A stretch of DNA of 64,000 nt. It comes from Stenotrophomonas sp. UBA2124 (lineage in GTDB: Bacteria; Pseudomonadota; Gammaproteobacteria; Xanthomonadales; Xanthomonadaceae). Shown here one piece after another: positions 34,700 through 42,780 of the stretch; positions within the stretch are counted from its first letter, which is position 1, and every line of letters starts with the position of its first letter. Below the pieces are notes generated by a model that was not told where the DNA came from, did no database searches, and saw nothing but the letters and a program-made list of their open reading frames with translations. The DNA is taken from NCBI GenBank assembly GCA_002329155.1, contig DCXY01000004.1:1-64000 (forward strand), written 5' to 3'. The position numbers were made by a program, and so were the translations under genes.

Positions 34700-35611
34700 A
34701 TGGCGTTCTCCAAACTCCCCCAGCTTGCCTGGTTCACGTTGATTGCCGAGCACCGCAGCCTGACCAAGGCCGCAGCCGAACTTGGCGTCTCGCGCGCGGC
34801 GCTGTCGCAGAGCCTGAAGGCACTGGAACAGCAGCTCAACGTGAAACTGATCTACCGCACGACCCGCAGCATGTCCCTGTCCGAGGAGGGCAGGCAGCTG
34901 TACGAACTGCTGCGGCCGGCCTTCAGCACCATCAAGCAGGCGGTGCACAGCGTCAATGATGCCAGCGCCACGCCGTCGGGCATTCTCAGGATCAACACCT
35001 CGCGCGTGGCGGCGCGGCTGTTGATCGAGCCGTACATGCTCGAACTTTTCAGCAGGCACCCGAAGCTGAAACTGGAGTTCATCATGGACGATGGCCACGC
35101 CAACATCATCGCCGAAGGCTGCGATGCGGGCATACGGCTTGGCCACGCGCTGCCGCCGCACATGGTCGCGGTGCCGGTGTCACCGCCGCTGCAGCTGGTG
35201 GTGGCCGCCTCTGCACGTTACATCGAACGGCACGGCGCGCCGCGCACGCTGGCCGATCTGTCCACACACAACTGCATCGGCTACCGCGATGCCGTCACCG
35301 GTGCTGTCCAGCCGTGGGGCTTCGACGAACCAGGACAAGCCGCCCAGGCCTTCAGCATCGAGCCGCAGGGCAGCCTGATCAGCAACGATGACGACTGCCT
35401 GGTACGCGCGGCTCTGTCCGGGCTGGGCATCATCCAGCACCTTGACCTTGCACTGGCCCCGCACCTGGCCAGCGGTGCGCTGGTGCGCCTGCTGCCCCAG
35501 TGGAGCCGGCCGTTCCCCGGCTACTACATGTACGCGCCCTCGCGCGACAAGATGCCTTCCAAGGTGCGCGCCCTGATGACCTTCCTCACCGAGAAGCGCG
35601 ACGCGGGGTGA
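34700..35611 (+). CDS. LysR family transcriptional regulator
   Basis: A 303-residue regulator: N-terminal winged helix-turn-helix (about 6-65, SLTKAAAELGVSRAALSQSLKALEQQLNVKLI) and a periplasmic-binding-protein-like effector domain (95-295). Proximity to the CrgA-like subgroup is suggested by RTTRSMSLSEEGR and the hydrophobic C-terminal half. GGAGG 7 nt before ATG 34700 fixes the start. Its target is not obvious; the nearest genes are the ABC-phosphatase fusion gene and the nitric oxide reductase island. Confidence 0.9.
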   Translation: MAFSKLPQLAWFTLIAEHRSLTKAAAELGVSRAALSQSLKALEQQLNVKLIYRTTRSMSLSEEGRQLYELLRPAFSTIKQAVHSVNDASATPSGILRINTSRVAARLLIEPYMLELFSRHPKLKLEFIMDDGHANIIAEGCDAGIRLGHALPPHMVAVPVSPPLQLVVAASARYIERHGAPRTLADLSTHNCIGYRDAVTGAVQPWGFDEPGQAAQAFSIEPQGSLISNDDDCLVRAALSGLGIIQHLDLALAPHLASGALVRLLPQWSRPFPGYYMYAPSRDKMPSKVRALMTFLTEKRDAG

Positions 35612-35624
35612 TGGCGGCAGCCGC

Positions 35625-35813
35625 CTAGGCCACCTTTTCCAGGATCAGCAGCAGCGCCATGACCCCGGCCATCAGCGCCACGAACACGATGCCCCAGCCA
35701 CGGCCAATACCGCCGCGCTTGCGGAACAGCCAGTTCAACACCGCCACGGCCACCATCGGCACCACCAGCACCGCGATCAGCAGCACCCATACCGAAATGC
35801 CTGAAGTCATCAT
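35625..35813 (-). CDS. Small two-helix membrane protein, FNR/DNR-box controlled
   Basis: A 62-residue protein (MMTSGISVWVLLIAVLVVPM...) with two membrane helices (about 6-26 and 38-58) separated by the basic loop RKRGGIGR. A perfect FNR-type box at 35909-35922 is centred about 103 bp upstream of the ATG, placing a start site near 35874. It diverges from norB, so it is probably an anaerobic or NO-induced accessory membrane protein. Unknown family. Confidence 0.6.
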   Translation of the reverse strand: MMTSGISVWVLLIAVLVVPMVAVAVLNWLFRKRGGIGRGWGIVFVALMAGVMALLLILEKVA

Positions 35814-35908
35814 CCTGCCCCTGTTGTCCGCACCCCGGCCCGGGTGCCACGCCGCACCGGAGTGAGCCCGGCACAGGTGCAGAGTGCGCCGCGCGCCACG
35901 CGGCGGCA

Positions 35909-35922
35909 TTGATGCGGATCAA
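35909..35922 (-). promoter_or_regulatory. FNR/DNR-type box (TTGAT-N4-ATCAA), perfect
   Basis: The site ttgatgcggatcaa is a perfect FNR-family palindrome. Measured from the usual -41.5 centre it fits transcription of the divergent small membrane protein (start near 35874). It is about 150 bp from the norB ATG, so it could also act on norB from upstream. Confidence 0.75.
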
Positions 35923-36002
35923 CGCGGTGCCGCGCACCGCCGGGCCCGCAAAGGCGCCGGCCATCACAGACGGCGCCTGCCGCGCGCTGGAATCCACCCG
36001 GC

Positions 36003-36016
36003 TTGACCTTCGTCAT
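36003..36016 (+). promoter_or_regulatory. FNR/DNR-type box upstream of norB
   Basis: The site ttgaccttcgtcat matches TTGAC-N4-GTCAA with one mismatch. Its centre is 63 bp before the norB ATG, placing a -41.5 start site near 36051, 22 nt before the ATG, which suits the norB gene. Confidence 0.65.
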
Positions 36017-36072
36017 GGAGGCCTCTTCGGGGCCCGCCGATGATGCGCGCGATCCTCCCGGAGAGACACGTC

Positions 36073-38346
36073 ATGAATTCAACGCGCAAGTTGTGGGTGG
36101 GGCTGGCTGCCCTGCTCATTGCTTCGTTCGCCGTCCTGTTATGGGTCGGCAGCGAAGTGCACCGCCAGGCTCCACCGCTACCAGAAAAGGTACTCACCGA
36201 AGACGGCACGGTGGTCTATACCCGCAAGGACATCGAGACCGGCCGCCAGGTATGGCAGTCCATCGGCGGCCAGCAGCTGGGCTCTATATGGGGCCACGGC
36301 GGCTACGTGGCACCTGACTGGGGTGCCGACTGGCTGCACCGCGAAGCCGAGGCCGTGCTGGACATATGGGCCAAGCGCGACGCCGGCGTGGACAGCTACA
36401 AGCAGCTGGATGAGGCCACCCAGGCGGCCTACACCAAGCGCGTGCAGCAGCTGATGCGCCCCAACACCTACGACGCCGCGAACGACACGGTAGTGGTGAG
36501 CGCGGACCGTGCCGCCGCCATCGCGCAGGTTGCCTCGCACTATGTCGATCTGTTCGGCAACGAGCCGAATTCGGCCACGCTGCGCGAAGCCTATGCGATG
36601 CGCAACAACACCGTGCCCGATGCCGAACACCGCCGCCAGATGGCCGCCTTCTACTGGTGGGCCGCGTGGGCATCGGTGACCGAGCGCCCGGATTCGACCA
36701 TCAGCTATACCGCCAACTGGCCGGCCGATGATCTGGTGGGCAATACGCCGCCGCCGAGCGCCTTCATGTGGACGGTCTTCAGCTTCCTGTTCCTGATCGC
36801 CGGCGTGGCGCTGCTGGGTTGGCACTACGCCGTCAATCACGGCGACGAAATGGCACCGGTGCTGCCCAAGAGCGACCCGCTGGCCAAGATCAGGATCACC
36901 CCGTCCATGCGCGCCACCGCCAAGTATTTCTGGGTGGTCATCGCCTTGTTCGTGGTGCAGATACTGCTGGGCGCCATCACCGCGCACTACCAGGTGGAAG
37001 GCCAGGAAGCCTATGGCTTCGCGCTGGCCGACGTGCTGCCCTACTCGCTCACCCGTACCTGGCACACGCAGCTTGCAGTGCTGTGGATCGCCACCGCGTG
37101 GCTGGGCATGGGCCTCTACATCGGCCCGGCCATTTCCGGGCATGAACCAAAGTTCCAGCGCCTCGGCGTCAACTTCCTGTGGACCTGCCTGTTGATCATC
37201 GTGGTCGGTGCCTTCGCCGGCCAGTGGTTCGCGGTGATGCAGAAGCTGGGCCTGAAGTACAACTTCTGGTTCGGCCACCAGGGCTGGGAATACGTGGACC
37301 TGGGCCGCTTCTGGCAGTGGTTCCTGTTCGTCGGCCTGTCGCTGTGGCTGGTGCTGGTGGGCCGTGCGCTGTGGCCGGCCATCCGGCATGGCGGTGAGTC
37401 GCGCTCCATCGTCACCCTGCTGTTCCTCTCCACCGTCGCCATCGGTCTGTTCTATGCCGCCGGCCTGATGTGGGGCGAGCACACGCACCTGTCCATGGTC
37501 GAGTACTGGCGCTGGTGGGTGGTGCACCTGTGGGTGGAAGGCTTCTTCGAGGTCTTCGCGGTCGCGGTGATCGCCTTCCTGTTCACCCGCCTGGGCATGC
37601 TGCAGACGCGCTCGGCCACGGTGGCGGTGCTGTTCGCCACCATCGTGTTCATGGCCGGTGGCGTGCTGGGCACGCTGCACCACCTGTACTTCGCCGGCAC
37701 GCCGACGGCGGTGATCGCACTGGGTGCCAGCTTCTCGGCACTGGAAGTGGTGCCGCTGGCCTACGTGGGCTTCGAGGCGTACCACAACTGGAAGATGGGC
37801 AAGGCCACGCCGTGGATGCAGCGTTACCGCTGGCCGATCATGTTCTTCATCGCGGTGGCGTTCTGGAACCTGGTGGGCGCAGGCCTGTTCGGCTTCCTGA
37901 TCAACCCGCCGCTGCCGCTGTACTACATGCAGGGCCTGAACCTGACGCCCAACCATGGCCACACCGCGCTGTTCGGCGTGTACGGCATGCTCGGCATCGG
38001 CCTGATGCTGTTCTGCCTGCGTGGCCTGAAGCCGGATGTGGTGTGGAACGAGAAGCTGCTCAAGACCTCGTTCTGGACGCTCAACATCGGCCTGGCCGGC
38101 ATGTCGCTGCTGACCCTGCTGCCGCTGGGCATCCTGCAGCTCAACGCCGCGCTCAAGCATGGCTACTGGTATGCGCGCTCGGCCGAGTTCATGCAGCAGC
38201 CGATCGTGGACATGCTGGTGTGGATGCGCGTCCCGGCGGACACGCTGTTCACCGTAGGCGCGCTGTCGCTGGTGTGGTTCGTGGCCAGCCTGTGGCTGGC
38301 ACCGCGCCGCGAGCCGGCAGCGGCCACACTGGCCGGCGAAGGCTGA
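36073..38346 (+). CDS. norB: Quinol-dependent nitric oxide reductase (qNor)
   Basis: A 757-residue membrane enzyme that reduces NO to N2O with electrons directly from quinol. The fused N-terminal cytochrome-c-like domain without haem c (about 30-215, ETGRQVWQSIGGQQLGSIWGHGGYVAPDW) plus the 12-helix catalytic core identify qNor rather than cNor (NorC absent). Core motifs include HTQLAVLWIATAWLGMG, WWVVHLWVEGFFEVFAV (haem/iron His), GTLHHLYFAG and LTPNHGHTALFGVYGM. GGAGAG 8 nt before ATG 36073. It protects from NO made by NirK downstream. Confidence 0.93.
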   Translation: MNSTRKLWVGLAALLIASFAVLLWVGSEVHRQAPPLPEKVLTEDGTVVYTRKDIETGRQVWQSIGGQQLGSIWGHGGYVAPDWGADWLHREAEAVLDIWAKRDAGVDSYKQLDEATQAAYTKRVQQLMRPNTYDAANDTVVVSADRAAAIAQVASHYVDLFGNEPNSATLREAYAMRNNTVPDAEHRRQMAAFYWWAAWASVTERPDSTISYTANWPADDLVGNTPPPSAFMWTVFSFLFLIAGVALLGWHYAVNHGDEMAPVLPKSDPLAKIRITPSMRATAKYFWVVIALFVVQILLGAITAHYQVEGQEAYGFALADVLPYSLTRTWHTQLAVLWIATAWLGMGLYIGPAISGHEPKFQRLGVNFLWTCLLIIVVGAFAGQWFAVMQKLGLKYNFWFGHQGWEYVDLGRFWQWFLFVGLSLWLVLVGRALWPAIRHGGESRSIVTLLFLSTVAIGLFYAAGLMWGEHTHLSMVEYWRWWVVHLWVEGFFEVFAVAVIAFLFTRLGMLQTRSATVAVLFATIVFMAGGVLGTLHHLYFAGTPTAVIALGASFSALEVVPLAYVGFEAYHNWKMGKATPWMQRYRWPIMFFIAVAFWNLVGAGLFGFLINPPLPLYYMQGLNLTPNHGHTALFGVYGMLGIGLMLFCLRGLKPDVVWNEKLLKTSFWTLNIGLAGMSLLTLLPLGILQLNAALKHGYWYARSAEFMQQPIVDMLVWMRVPADTLFTVGALSLVWFVASLWLAPRREPAAATLAGEG

Positions 38347-38412
38347 GCAGAGGCATCTGCGTTACCGGCTGGCGCCCGCAGGGTTCAGGCGCCAGCCTCC
38401 AGGCAGTAACAA

Positions 38413-38437
38413 AGAGAGCCGCTTGCGCGGCTCTCTT
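38413..38437 (+). terminator. Rho-independent terminator of norB
   Basis: Perfect 9-bp stem gagagccgc / gcggctctc with a 4-nt loop, followed by TTTCGTT, about 70 bp after the norB stop. Confidence 0.8.
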
Positions 38438-38477
38438 TCGTTCTGGCTGCCCCGAAGTACCCGGGGCGGGTGCCGGC

Positions 38478-38723
38478 TCAGGGCGAGCAGCTGCCGCAGC
38501 ACTCGCTGGGCTTGAGCTCCTGCGGCTCGCTGGCAGCGGGGGCGGCGTGGCCGCCAACATCCTTGAGAATAGCGTTCACCCGCTCGCTGGACAGCGTGGT
38601 TGCCACCAGCAGCCGGCCGGTGCCGGCCTCGATGGTGACTTCCGCGTCCGGGTCCCAGGCGCGCAGGGCCTCGGTCATGGCCTGCTGGCGCTGCTCGGTG
38701 GTGGTGTGGGCTTGGTCGTTCAT
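38478..38723 (-). CDS. Small HMA-like protein with a Cys-rich C-terminus
   Basis: An 81-residue protein whose central part (ALRAWDPDAEVTIEAGTGRLLV...VNAILKDVGG) resembles the beta-alpha-beta HMA copper-chaperone fold but lacks the usual CxxC; metal ligands could instead be the terminal ECCGSC. It is convergent with norB. A perfect FNR/DNR-type palindrome is centred about 84 bp before its start, so it belongs to the denitrification regulon. A copper-handling role is inferred from the neighbouring copper proteins only. Confidence 0.55.
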   Translation of the reverse strand: MNDQAHTTTEQRQQAMTEALRAWDPDAEVTIEAGTGRLLVATTLSSERVNAILKDVGGHAAPAASEPQELKPSECCGSCSP

Positions 38724-38799
38724 GGGCTACCTGCTTGGTTCACGGTTCATGCGCGGGGGCACGGTGTAGCGACTGTAGGAGCCGGCCTGCAGGCCGGCC

Positions 38800-38813
38800 T
38801 TGACCCGGGTCAA
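38800..38813 (-). promoter_or_regulatory. FNR/DNR-type box of the Cys-rich HMA-like gene
   Basis: The site ttgacccgggtcaa is a perfect palindrome matching TTGAC-N4-GTCAA. At -41.5 it predicts a start near 38765, 42 nt before the ATG at 38723. A second palindrome gccggcctgcaggccggc (38781-38798) abuts it. Confidence 0.75.
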
Positions 38814-38843
38814 GCGCGGCGCAGACAGCCGAAGCGGCGCCAT

Positions 38844-38857
38844 ATGACCCACGTCAA
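38844..38857 (+). promoter_or_regulatory. Possible FNR/DNR-type box for the sirB2 gene
   Basis: The site atgacccacgtcaa differs from TTGAC-N4-GTCAA at the first base. A start at -41.5 would lie near 38892, 87 nt before the SirB2 ATG and at the beginning of a possible 29-codon leader ORF (38893-38982) that ends overlapping the SirB2 start. Confidence 0.4.
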
Positions 38858-38978
38858 GGAGATCGGCACCCGCCAACGGCAGACTGGGCACCATGAAACC
38901 GAACTCCCGCTCCAGGCTCTGCCACCGCCAGACCACGCTGCCCTACCCCTCTGCCAGCTGCATGCGGGGGGGCGCGGC

Positions 38979-39389
38979 ATGAACGCCCTGATGGCCTACT
39001 ACCCCGAGATCAAGCTCGCCCATACCACCGCCGTGATGACCAGCGGCAGCCTGTTCGCGCTGCGTGCCGCAGGGCTGCTGGCCGGCATGCGCTGGCCGCG
39101 CGCGGCGGTGGTCCGCTACGTCAGCTACACCGTTGATACCGCGCTGCTCACTGCCGCGCTGATGCTGTTGACCATGCTGCCCGCGGCGCTGTTCGCCAAT
39201 GGCTGGCTGTGGGTGAAGCTGGTGCTGGTGGTGATGTATATCGGCTTCGGCATCGCCGCCTTCCGTGCCTCGCGCGGCGTGCTGGCGCGCGTAGCCCTTA
39301 TCACCGCCGCGCTGGCCTGCTTCCTGCAGGCCTATGGCATTGCCCGCGCCCATCACCCGCTGGGCTGGCTGTTGTGGCTGGGCGGCTGA
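38979..39389 (+). CDS. SirB2 family membrane protein
   Basis: A 136-residue protein of four to five helices. Features of the SirB2/invasion-regulator family are the N-terminal ALMAYYPEIKLAHTTAVMTSGSLFALRA, VDTALLTAALML, and WLWVKLVLVVMYIGFGIAAF. The stop of a possible 29-codon leader ORF overlaps the ATG (ATGA), so translation may be coupled. It is found near haem-copper oxidoreductase genes in other bacteria; here it sits in the nitrite/NO respiration island. Confidence 0.8.
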   Translation: MNALMAYYPEIKLAHTTAVMTSGSLFALRAAGLLAGMRWPRAAVVRYVSYTVDTALLTAALMLLTMLPAALFANGWLWVKLVLVVMYIGFGIAAFRASRGVLARVALITAALACFLQAYGIARAHHPLGWLLWLGG

Positions 39390-39437
39390 GCCCCCAGCTG
39401 GTTCCGCCCGTTGCAGGCGGAACCGGCCTGCGCGGCT

Positions 39438-41498
39438 TCAGTAGCGCAGGTTGAGCTTCACCCAGGCCGTGCGGCCGGGCTCGTTGATGCGTACCGGCTC
39501 GGCCGGGTAGCCGAAGGCGCTGTTGCCGCCCAGGTTGAGGTGCTCGCTGTAGGCGCGGTCGAACAGGTTGTCGATGCCGGCGGTGAGCTGCAGCTGGTCG
39601 TTGAACCGGTAACCGCCGTTGAGCGAGAACACGGCAAAGCCGGCACTCCTGCCCAGATCACGGCCCACCACATTGCCCTGGGTGGTACTGACCCGGCTCT
39701 GGCTGCCAACCACACGCAGCAGCGTGCCCCATGTCCACTTGCCCTGTTCGCGGCTGCTGGAGAACCGTGCTTCCAGTGGCGGCATCTGCGGCAGCGGCGT
39801 GCTGCTGTCGCGCACCTCGCCCCATGCGTGCGACAGCACGCCGGAGAGCTTCCAGCCCTCGGCCGGGCGCCAGTCGATGCCCGCCTCGCCGCCACGGATG
39901 GCCGCGTCCACGTTGCGCGCGCGCGTGCTCTTGCCCATGGGCCCCTGCATGTAGTCGAACAGGATGAAATCCTGCACCCGCCCTTCATACAGCGATGCCC
40001 ACGCATCGACCTTGCTGCCCTTGTACTGCACGCCGATGTCCAGCTGCGTGGTGCGTTCGGGCTGCACGCCGGCAAAGGCATTGGCCGTGCCCACGGGGCC
40101 CTGTGTGGGCGAGAACAGCTCCCAGTAGTCGGGCATGCGCTCGGTGTGGCCAATGCCTACATAGCCGCCCCAGCGGCCGCCCATGTCGTACTCGTAGCGC
40201 ACAAAGCCACTGGGCAGCGTTTCCTCACGCTCCATGCCGGCTGTCGGGTTGGGCATGGGCATCATGCCACCGGTGCTCAGGCGCAGGTCGCGTGCCTGCG
40301 CACGGTCAACGCGCAGGCCGCTCATCAGGTGGTGCTTGTCGGTCATGTGCCAATGTGATTCGGCAAACACGCCCCAGGCATCGAATTTGGCATCCACCGT
40401 CCACGGCAGGGCAAGGTAGGCACCACGGCCCGGCCCACTGCGCCGGCTGTGGCGGCTGCCGCGCTGGTCGATACCGGCGGTCACCTCCCAGTTGCCGGCC
40501 TGCCAGGTGCCGGCCATGCGCCCGCCGCGCGTGCGGTGGGCCACGTTACTGGCACGCGGCATGGGCATGCTGCCGGTCGGGTCCGGGCTGCGCAGGGAAT
40601 AGTTGTCCATCACGTGGTCAACATCGTTCTGGTAGAGGTTGGCCACCACCGCATCCAGCACGCCGCCCATGTTCTTCTTCTCGAAGCGAAGGCCGAAGCT
40701 GTCGCGGCGGAACTGTGCACCGTCCATGCCGCGGCCCGCATAGCGCGCCTGCGCATCACCGATGCCCGCGCTGGCCTCCAGCACGGTATCGGCATCGGGC
40801 GTCCAGCCTATGGCGGCATCGGCGTTCCACTTCTTCCATGTGGAAGGCACTACATCGCCGTTGCCGTCGTGGTAGTCATCGGCTTCGGAGCGGTTGGCCG
40901 ATACGCGTGCGTAGCCGCGCGGCGTACCGGCGCTGATGTCCAGCACCTGGTCATTACGGTTGCGGCTGCCGGCAAGCAGGCTTCCCGATGCCTGCACGCC
41001 CGGCTCGTTGAAGTACGGCACCTCGCGCTCGAAGCGCACCGTACCGGCCGACGCACCACCCCCCCAAAGCACGGTCTGCGGGCCCTTGATGACCACCAGC
41101 CGGTCATAGGTTTCAGGGGCGATGTAGGACAGCGCGTTGTCCATGCGCGAAGGGCATGCGCCACTCATCGCGCCATCGTTGGTCATCAGGTTGATGCGCG
41201 AACCAAACATGCCACGCAGCACCGGGTCACCATTGGTGCCACCACTGCGCAGCGTGGCAAAGCCAGGAATCGTCTTGAGGTAGTCGGCACCATCGCTGGC
41301 CGGCACCGGCTGCCGTGGCAGCTTGGGGTCGGTGACGAACGTGGTGGCCATCACCGGTGCGACCGCCACTACGACCACGCCATCCAGCGTCGTCGGTGGC
41401 GGCTGCGCATGCGCCGGGTTGTGCGTTTCCTGTGCGTGTGCGGCGGCCACATTGGCCAGCGTACCGATCAGGGCCAGAGCAAGCAGATTGCGTTTCAT
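39438..41498 (-). CDS. oprC: TonB-dependent copper receptor (OprC-like)
   Basis: A 686-residue outer-membrane receptor with a signal peptide (MKRNLLALALIGTLANVAAAHA), a plug domain (about 45-160, TIPGFATLRSGGTNGDPVLRGMFGSRINLMTNDG...VIKGPQTVLWGGGASAGTVRFERE) and a 22-strand barrel ending in a C-terminal aromatic-rich strand (VKLNLRY). The GACPSRMDN plug motif and Met-rich MPMPNPT loops fit the copper-receptor family. It is divergent from nirK and carries its own FNR box, so copper uptake is probably induced along with copper nitrite reductase. Confidence 0.88.
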   Translation of the reverse strand: MKRNLLALALIGTLANVAAAHAQETHNPAHAQPPPTTLDGVVVVAVAPVMATTFVTDPKLPRQPVPASDGADYLKTIPGFATLRSGGTNGDPVLRGMFGSRINLMTNDGAMSGACPSRMDNALSYIAPETYDRLVVIKGPQTVLWGGGASAGTVRFEREVPYFNEPGVQASGSLLAGSRNRNDQVLDISAGTPRGYARVSANRSEADDYHDGNGDVVPSTWKKWNADAAIGWTPDADTVLEASAGIGDAQARYAGRGMDGAQFRRDSFGLRFEKKNMGGVLDAVVANLYQNDVDHVMDNYSLRSPDPTGSMPMPRASNVAHRTRGGRMAGTWQAGNWEVTAGIDQRGSRHSRRSGPGRGAYLALPWTVDAKFDAWGVFAESHWHMTDKHHLMSGLRVDRAQARDLRLSTGGMMPMPNPTAGMEREETLPSGFVRYEYDMGGRWGGYVGIGHTERMPDYWELFSPTQGPVGTANAFAGVQPERTTQLDIGVQYKGSKVDAWASLYEGRVQDFILFDYMQGPMGKSTRARNVDAAIRGGEAGIDWRPAEGWKLSGVLSHAWGEVRDSSTPLPQMPPLEARFSSSREQGKWTWGTLLRVVGSQSRVSTTQGNVVGRDLGRSAGFAVFSLNGGYRFNDQLQLTAGIDNLFDRAYSEHLNLGGNSAFGYPAEPVRINEPGRTAWVKLNLRY

Positions 41499-41585
41499 GG
41501 GGGCTTCCCGCCTTGGTTGATGCCTGCATTCTGGTGGCGCATATCGACCAGGGGATGCGACGCAATGTCGCATGAAGAGTGCTGG

Positions 41586-41599
41586 TTGACTTTGATCAA
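41586..41599 (-). promoter_or_regulatory. FNR/DNR-type box of the copper receptor gene
   Basis: The site ttgactttgatcaa matches TTGAC-N4-ATCAA. At -41.5 from its centre it predicts a minus-strand start near 41551, 53 nt before the receptor ATG at 41498. Confidence 0.75.
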
Positions 41600-41635
41600 G
41601 CGTCCTGCATCAAGGCCTGATTCGGCACATGCGGA

Positions 41636-41649
41636 TTGATTCAAGTCAA
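41636..41649 (+). promoter_or_regulatory. FNR/DNR-type box of nirK
   Basis: The site ttgattcaagtcaa matches TTGAT-N4-GTCAA. At -41.5 it predicts a start near 41684, 31 nt before the nirK ATG at 41715. It lies 50 bp from the receptor box, centre to centre. Confidence 0.8.
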
Positions 41650-41714
41650 AGCAGCCGGCACGGCCCCTTTTCACCATGGACTCACCCACCAACGACCCCT
41701 AGAGGGAGTGCGCC

Positions 41715-42773
41715 GTGAAACACCTGCACCGCCAACTGCTCGCCTGCGCCCTTGCCAGTGGCATCGCCGCGCTGTTCGCCGCCCCTGCTTTCGCCCAGAA
41801 GATTGCCCCTGCCGGCGAAACCATCCATGCCGTGCTTACCGCGCCACCAATGGTACCGGCACCGCTGACGCGCAAGACGCCAGCCCACGTCGTGGTCGAT
41901 CTGGAAATGATCGAGAAGGACATGCGCATGGCCGATGGCGTCACCTACAACTTCTGGACCTTCGGCGGCACGGTGCCAGGCAGCTTCATCCGTGTGCGCA
42001 AAGGCGACACGGTGGAGTTCAAGCTTAAGAACCGCCACGACTCGCACATGGCCCACAACATCGACCTGCATGCCGTCACCGGCCAGGGCGGTGGTGCCGA
42101 GGCAACGTTCACGCTGCCGGGCCATGAAACGCAGTTCACCTTCAAGGCACTCAACCCGGGCCTGTACATCTACCACTGCGCCACGGCACCGGTTGGCATG
42201 CATATCGCCAACGGCATGTACGGGCTGATCCTGGTGGAGCCGGAGGAAGGCCTCTCACCCGTGGACAAGGAGTTCTACTTGGTACAGGGCGATTTCTACA
42301 CCGAAGGTGAGTACGGCGCGCCCGGCCTGCAGCCTTTCAGCCTGGAAAAAGCCATCGACGAGCACCCCACCTACGTGGTGTTCAACGGCTCGGTGGACGC
42401 CCTGCAGGGTGACAACGCACTGACGGCCAAGGCCGGCGAGAAGATCCGCATCTTCGTCGGCAACGGCGGCCCCAACCTGGTGTCCAGCTTCCACGTCATC
42501 GGCGAGATCTTCGACAAGGTCTACACCGAGGGTGGCAGCAAGTTCCAGGAGAACGTGCAGACCACGCTCATCCCCGCAGGTGGCTCGGCCATCGTCGAGT
42601 TCAAGGCGGACGTGCCGGGCAACTTCGTGCTGGTGGACCACAGCATCTTCCGCACCTTCCACAAGGGCTCGCTGGGCATCCTGAAGGTGGAGGGCGACAA
42701 GAACCCGGCCATCTACACCGGCCAGCAGCACGACATCGAGTACCCCGAAGCGGTACCCGCTGCCAGCAAGTGA
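41715..42773 (+). CDS. nirK: Copper-containing nitrite reductase
   Basis: A 352-residue periplasmic trimeric enzyme reducing nitrite to NO. A signal peptide (1-27, cut after AFA) leads into two cupredoxin domains. Copper ligands fit the canonical pattern: HNIDLH gives His114 (type 1), Asp117 (catalytic) and His119 (type 2); YHCATAPVGMHIANGM gives His154 (type 2), Cys155, His163 and Met168 (type 1). The later VSSFHVIG His and LVDHSIFR supply the remaining type 2 site. A DNR box upstream and qNor nearby define the denitrification role. Confidence 0.95.
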   Translation: MKHLHRQLLACALASGIAALFAAPAFAQKIAPAGETIHAVLTAPPMVPAPLTRKTPAHVVVDLEMIEKDMRMADGVTYNFWTFGGTVPGSFIRVRKGDTVEFKLKNRHDSHMAHNIDLHAVTGQGGGAEATFTLPGHETQFTFKALNPGLYIYHCATAPVGMHIANGMYGLILVEPEEGLSPVDKEFYLVQGDFYTEGEYGAPGLQPFSLEKAIDEHPTYVVFNGSVDALQGDNALTAKAGEKIRIFVGNGGPNLVSSFHVIGEIFDKVYTEGGSKFQENVQTTLIPAGGSAIVEFKADVPGNFVLVDHSIFRTFHKGSLGILKVEGDKNPAIYTGQQHDIEYPEAVPAASK

Positions 42774-42780
42774 GGCCACG

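Noticed and set aside
36178..38160. A 660-codon minus-strand open frame
   Set aside because: Antisense to norB with canonical haem and iron motifs. High-GC shadow.
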